DNA from: Symbiodinium natans
Taxonomy: Eukaryota > Sar > Dinophyceae > Suessiales > Symbiodiniaceae
Reading direction: 5' to 3'
Assembly: GCA_905221605.1 (NCBI GenBank)
Contig: CAJNDS010002709.1
Span: 245,243 to 309,242, forward strand
DNA length: 64,000 bases
A program made the translations under genes and the position numbers. Positions 62,179 through 64,000 of the stretch are shown here, piece by piece; the stretch's first letter is position 1, and each line of letters starts with the position of its first letter. Below the pieces are notes generated by a model. That model did no database searches. It was not told the DNA's origin and saw only the letters and a list, made by a program, of their open reading frames with translations.

Positions 62179-63707
62179 GTGAATTTTACGTCTGCACGCT
62201 GCGAGGCGTAGCCACCCGAAGGGGCTGTGGGGGGTTCAAGTGAAACAAAACTTACTAAAACTGTGGGGTGAAACTGCCGGTAAGTTCCCCCTCTCATTCC
62301 TTGTCCTCGGTTTTGACGTACCGCTACCCTCAACCGAAGTGAGGCCGGAATGTCCTTTTGACCAAGTCGTTGCCATTGGCTTGAAGACTTTGGCCAAGGC
62401 AAATTGCCTGTATGCTTGCACATTCTCTGTGTTGTCTATTCGGGAGGCGATCCATGCCCTCGTTCGTGGAGGCCGCTATCCCTCACCGAATGGAGGTCAT
62501 TCCTTTAGACCCAGATGCTCGTTCTACGAGCCTCATTGCATGTCCTGAGTGCTTCCATCCACCCCTCAACCGTAGTGAGGCCGGACATGTCTTCAAACCA
62601 GGTCATGGCCCAAGGCTTCATGGACTCTGGTTACGGTGGCTGCCTCTTGCATGCACAGGGCATACTTCCTGTGGCTTTTGCCGGGAGGTGATCCATGCCC
62701 TCCGATTCTCAGAGGCCGCTATCCCTCTACCGGCGGGGTGGTCAATCCCCATACATAGACCGTTCCATATTGATTGAGGCCATTCTGCACTTTCTCGTCA
62801 TCTCACCTTGACGGATCCATGCCCTCGATTCACACATCTCCAACACGAGCCAAGCAGGAGGAACAGGTGAAGTACCTGCCCAACCCCTTTTTAGGCTGGA
62901 GGACGCTAAGCGACCGAAATCGCCGCTACGCACCGGTGACCCCACGCCACACACCTTCAACAGGTGGCCGGTACAGGCGCCTGACAGGGGGCCGGGCAAG
63001 GTGCCGACAACCAGGTCAAACCCACCCTGCCTGTGAGGATATTATGTACGAGGCCGCTATCCATTGTGAGACTTGACATTCTCATCCAGCCGTAGCCATT
63101 GTTCCAAAGACAGTCGGCTGGCTCTCTTGTTTGCCACCAAAACTCCATATTCTCACTTGGGAGTCGATTTCCCTCAACCGAAGTGAGGCCCACTCTGCGA
63201 CCACGGTTTAGCTGCATGCTTGGTCCTTGTGGGCATTTCTGAAAGCAGTGACAACGAATCCTCCACGGAGTACGTCCCGGCTAATCTAGGGTTCTCAGCA
63301 GCTCCGGTGTTCTCGCACTTACTAACCGTGCCTTGCTGTTCTCCCCAGAATCGCCCTGGCTTTCTCGCACTTACTTACCAGTCGACGTATTCCTCACCAC
63401 AAAGTTCACTGCCATTGGGACTCGAGGCTTCTCCAGTGCAATGCTGGTACCTGCCCTTTGCTGGCCTCCATGCCTGGCCAGTGTCCCTCATCCATATTCT
63501 GGAGTTTGCTCTTTATAGCTCACATTCCCTCAGACCAAGTCGAGGCCGAATGTTGCTTTGTTTGATTGAGCTCTGCTGGGCTGCGGTTGTACCTATCAAT
63601 TGCTCCGACACACCGGCACCGCGGAGTCTATGCTTCAAGCTGCTTTACCGCTTTGCGCCCAGTAGCATCAGCCGTCCAAGCTGCATGCAGTGCTTCCAGA
63701 GTCTCCA
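62179..63707 (+). repeat. Short unit start (copy 8) then hairpin-bearing non-coding DNA
   Basis: About 55 bases of unit start are followed by unrelated sequence with scattered family-1 hairpins (62329 and 62571 with AC/GT stems, 63172 AC/GT, 63527 GAC/GTC) and two loop-conserved hairpins (63305-63328 CGGT/ACCG and 63356-63381 CTGG/CCAG). No gene recognised. Confidence 0.7.
63090..63100 (+). other. Possible spliced-leader 5' half
   Basis: CCGTAGCCATT matches the first half of the leader. The second half does not follow. Confidence 0.2.
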
Positions 63708-64000
63708 ATTACCTCGCTTGAGGTGTTGCGTTCTCAGCTAGGCCCTCTCTCAGCTGCAACCCTCAGCACTCGCGAGGCCGAACTTTGCCCTCCGCATGCA
63801 TTGCTGTTGAGGCACTTGTTGTGGCATCAGCCTCCGTAAGTTTGGCAATCCCCACTCAGCACTGGATGTTCTGTTCGAGGCACATTCCCTCAACGCATGC
63901 GAGGCCGCAAAGTGAAACACGTGAGGTATGAAAGATGCTACTCCAGGTTCGTCCGCAGCTCCGGCTTTCTCGCACTTACTAACCGTGCCTTGCAGTCTCC
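63708..64000 (+). repeat. Composite repeat unit, copy 9 (runs off the window)
   Basis: Lacks the first 75 or so bases of the unit. It starts at ATTACCTCGCTTGAGGTGTT and continues to the window end in the same order as the other copies. Confidence 0.85.

Overview
The window looks like nuclear DNA of a dinoflagellate (a Symbiodiniaceae-like or related alga). The evidence is indirect. There are many interstitial TTTAGGG arrays, an RCC1-repeat gene with a short GT-AG intron, a secreted protein with the dinoflagellate-style 'E-x-AALLQ' stretch after its signal peptide, four 11-12 nt matches to halves of the dinoflagellate spliced leader, and a very high load of retroelements. No rRNA, tRNA or CRISPR locus could be supported. 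Host genes are sparse. Two are visible, and at least one of them is broken.

Layout. 1-1328 is base-for-base the same as 20118-21445 and ends at a 100-N gap, so the left end may be a scaffolding artefact or one arm of a 20-kb duplication. 1429-2640 is (TTG)n, a minisatellite and a telomere-like array. 2641-14230 is gene-poor, GC-rich DNA with dispersed and tandem duplications and, from 10.5 to 13.0 kb, a dense set of TTTAGGG arrays in both orientations plus a GGGTTGA array. 14230-16610 (minus) is an RCC1-repeat gene interrupted by a 19-bp tandem duplication. 17156-18652 (minus) is a secreted, Cys-rich, N-glycosylatable protein gene with a (GA)n intron. 18.7-24.8 kb is mostly unassigned.

From 24.8 kb to the end the DNA is a mosaic of one composite non-coding repeat unit (about 2.1 kb, beginning GTGAATTTTAC, eight or nine whole or partial copies, all on the plus strand), and retroelements, all on the minus strand. 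LINE A (31999-37466) is 5'-truncated and frameshifted. LINE B (about 40930-48949 plus about 57630-57960) has three intact ORFs. A complete Ty1/copia element (48955-57624) with identical 169-bp LTRs and a 5-bp target duplication is nested in the 5' part of LINE B.

Three things stand out. (1) Both LINEs carry, directly after the reverse transcriptase/RNase H ORF, an extra ORF that keeps the signature residues of a protein-kinase fold. (2) Two families of very short hairpin sequences are scattered over 24.8-64 kb with compensatory changes in their stems. One family (CCCTC-A-stem-loop-stem'-GAGGCC) sits inside LINE B coding sequence six times, each time exactly 21 bp long and in the same reading frame, while non-coding copies vary in length. 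(3) The copia polyprotein carries an extra C-terminal module with a membrane segment, a long charged coiled coil and a second CCHC zinc knuckle.
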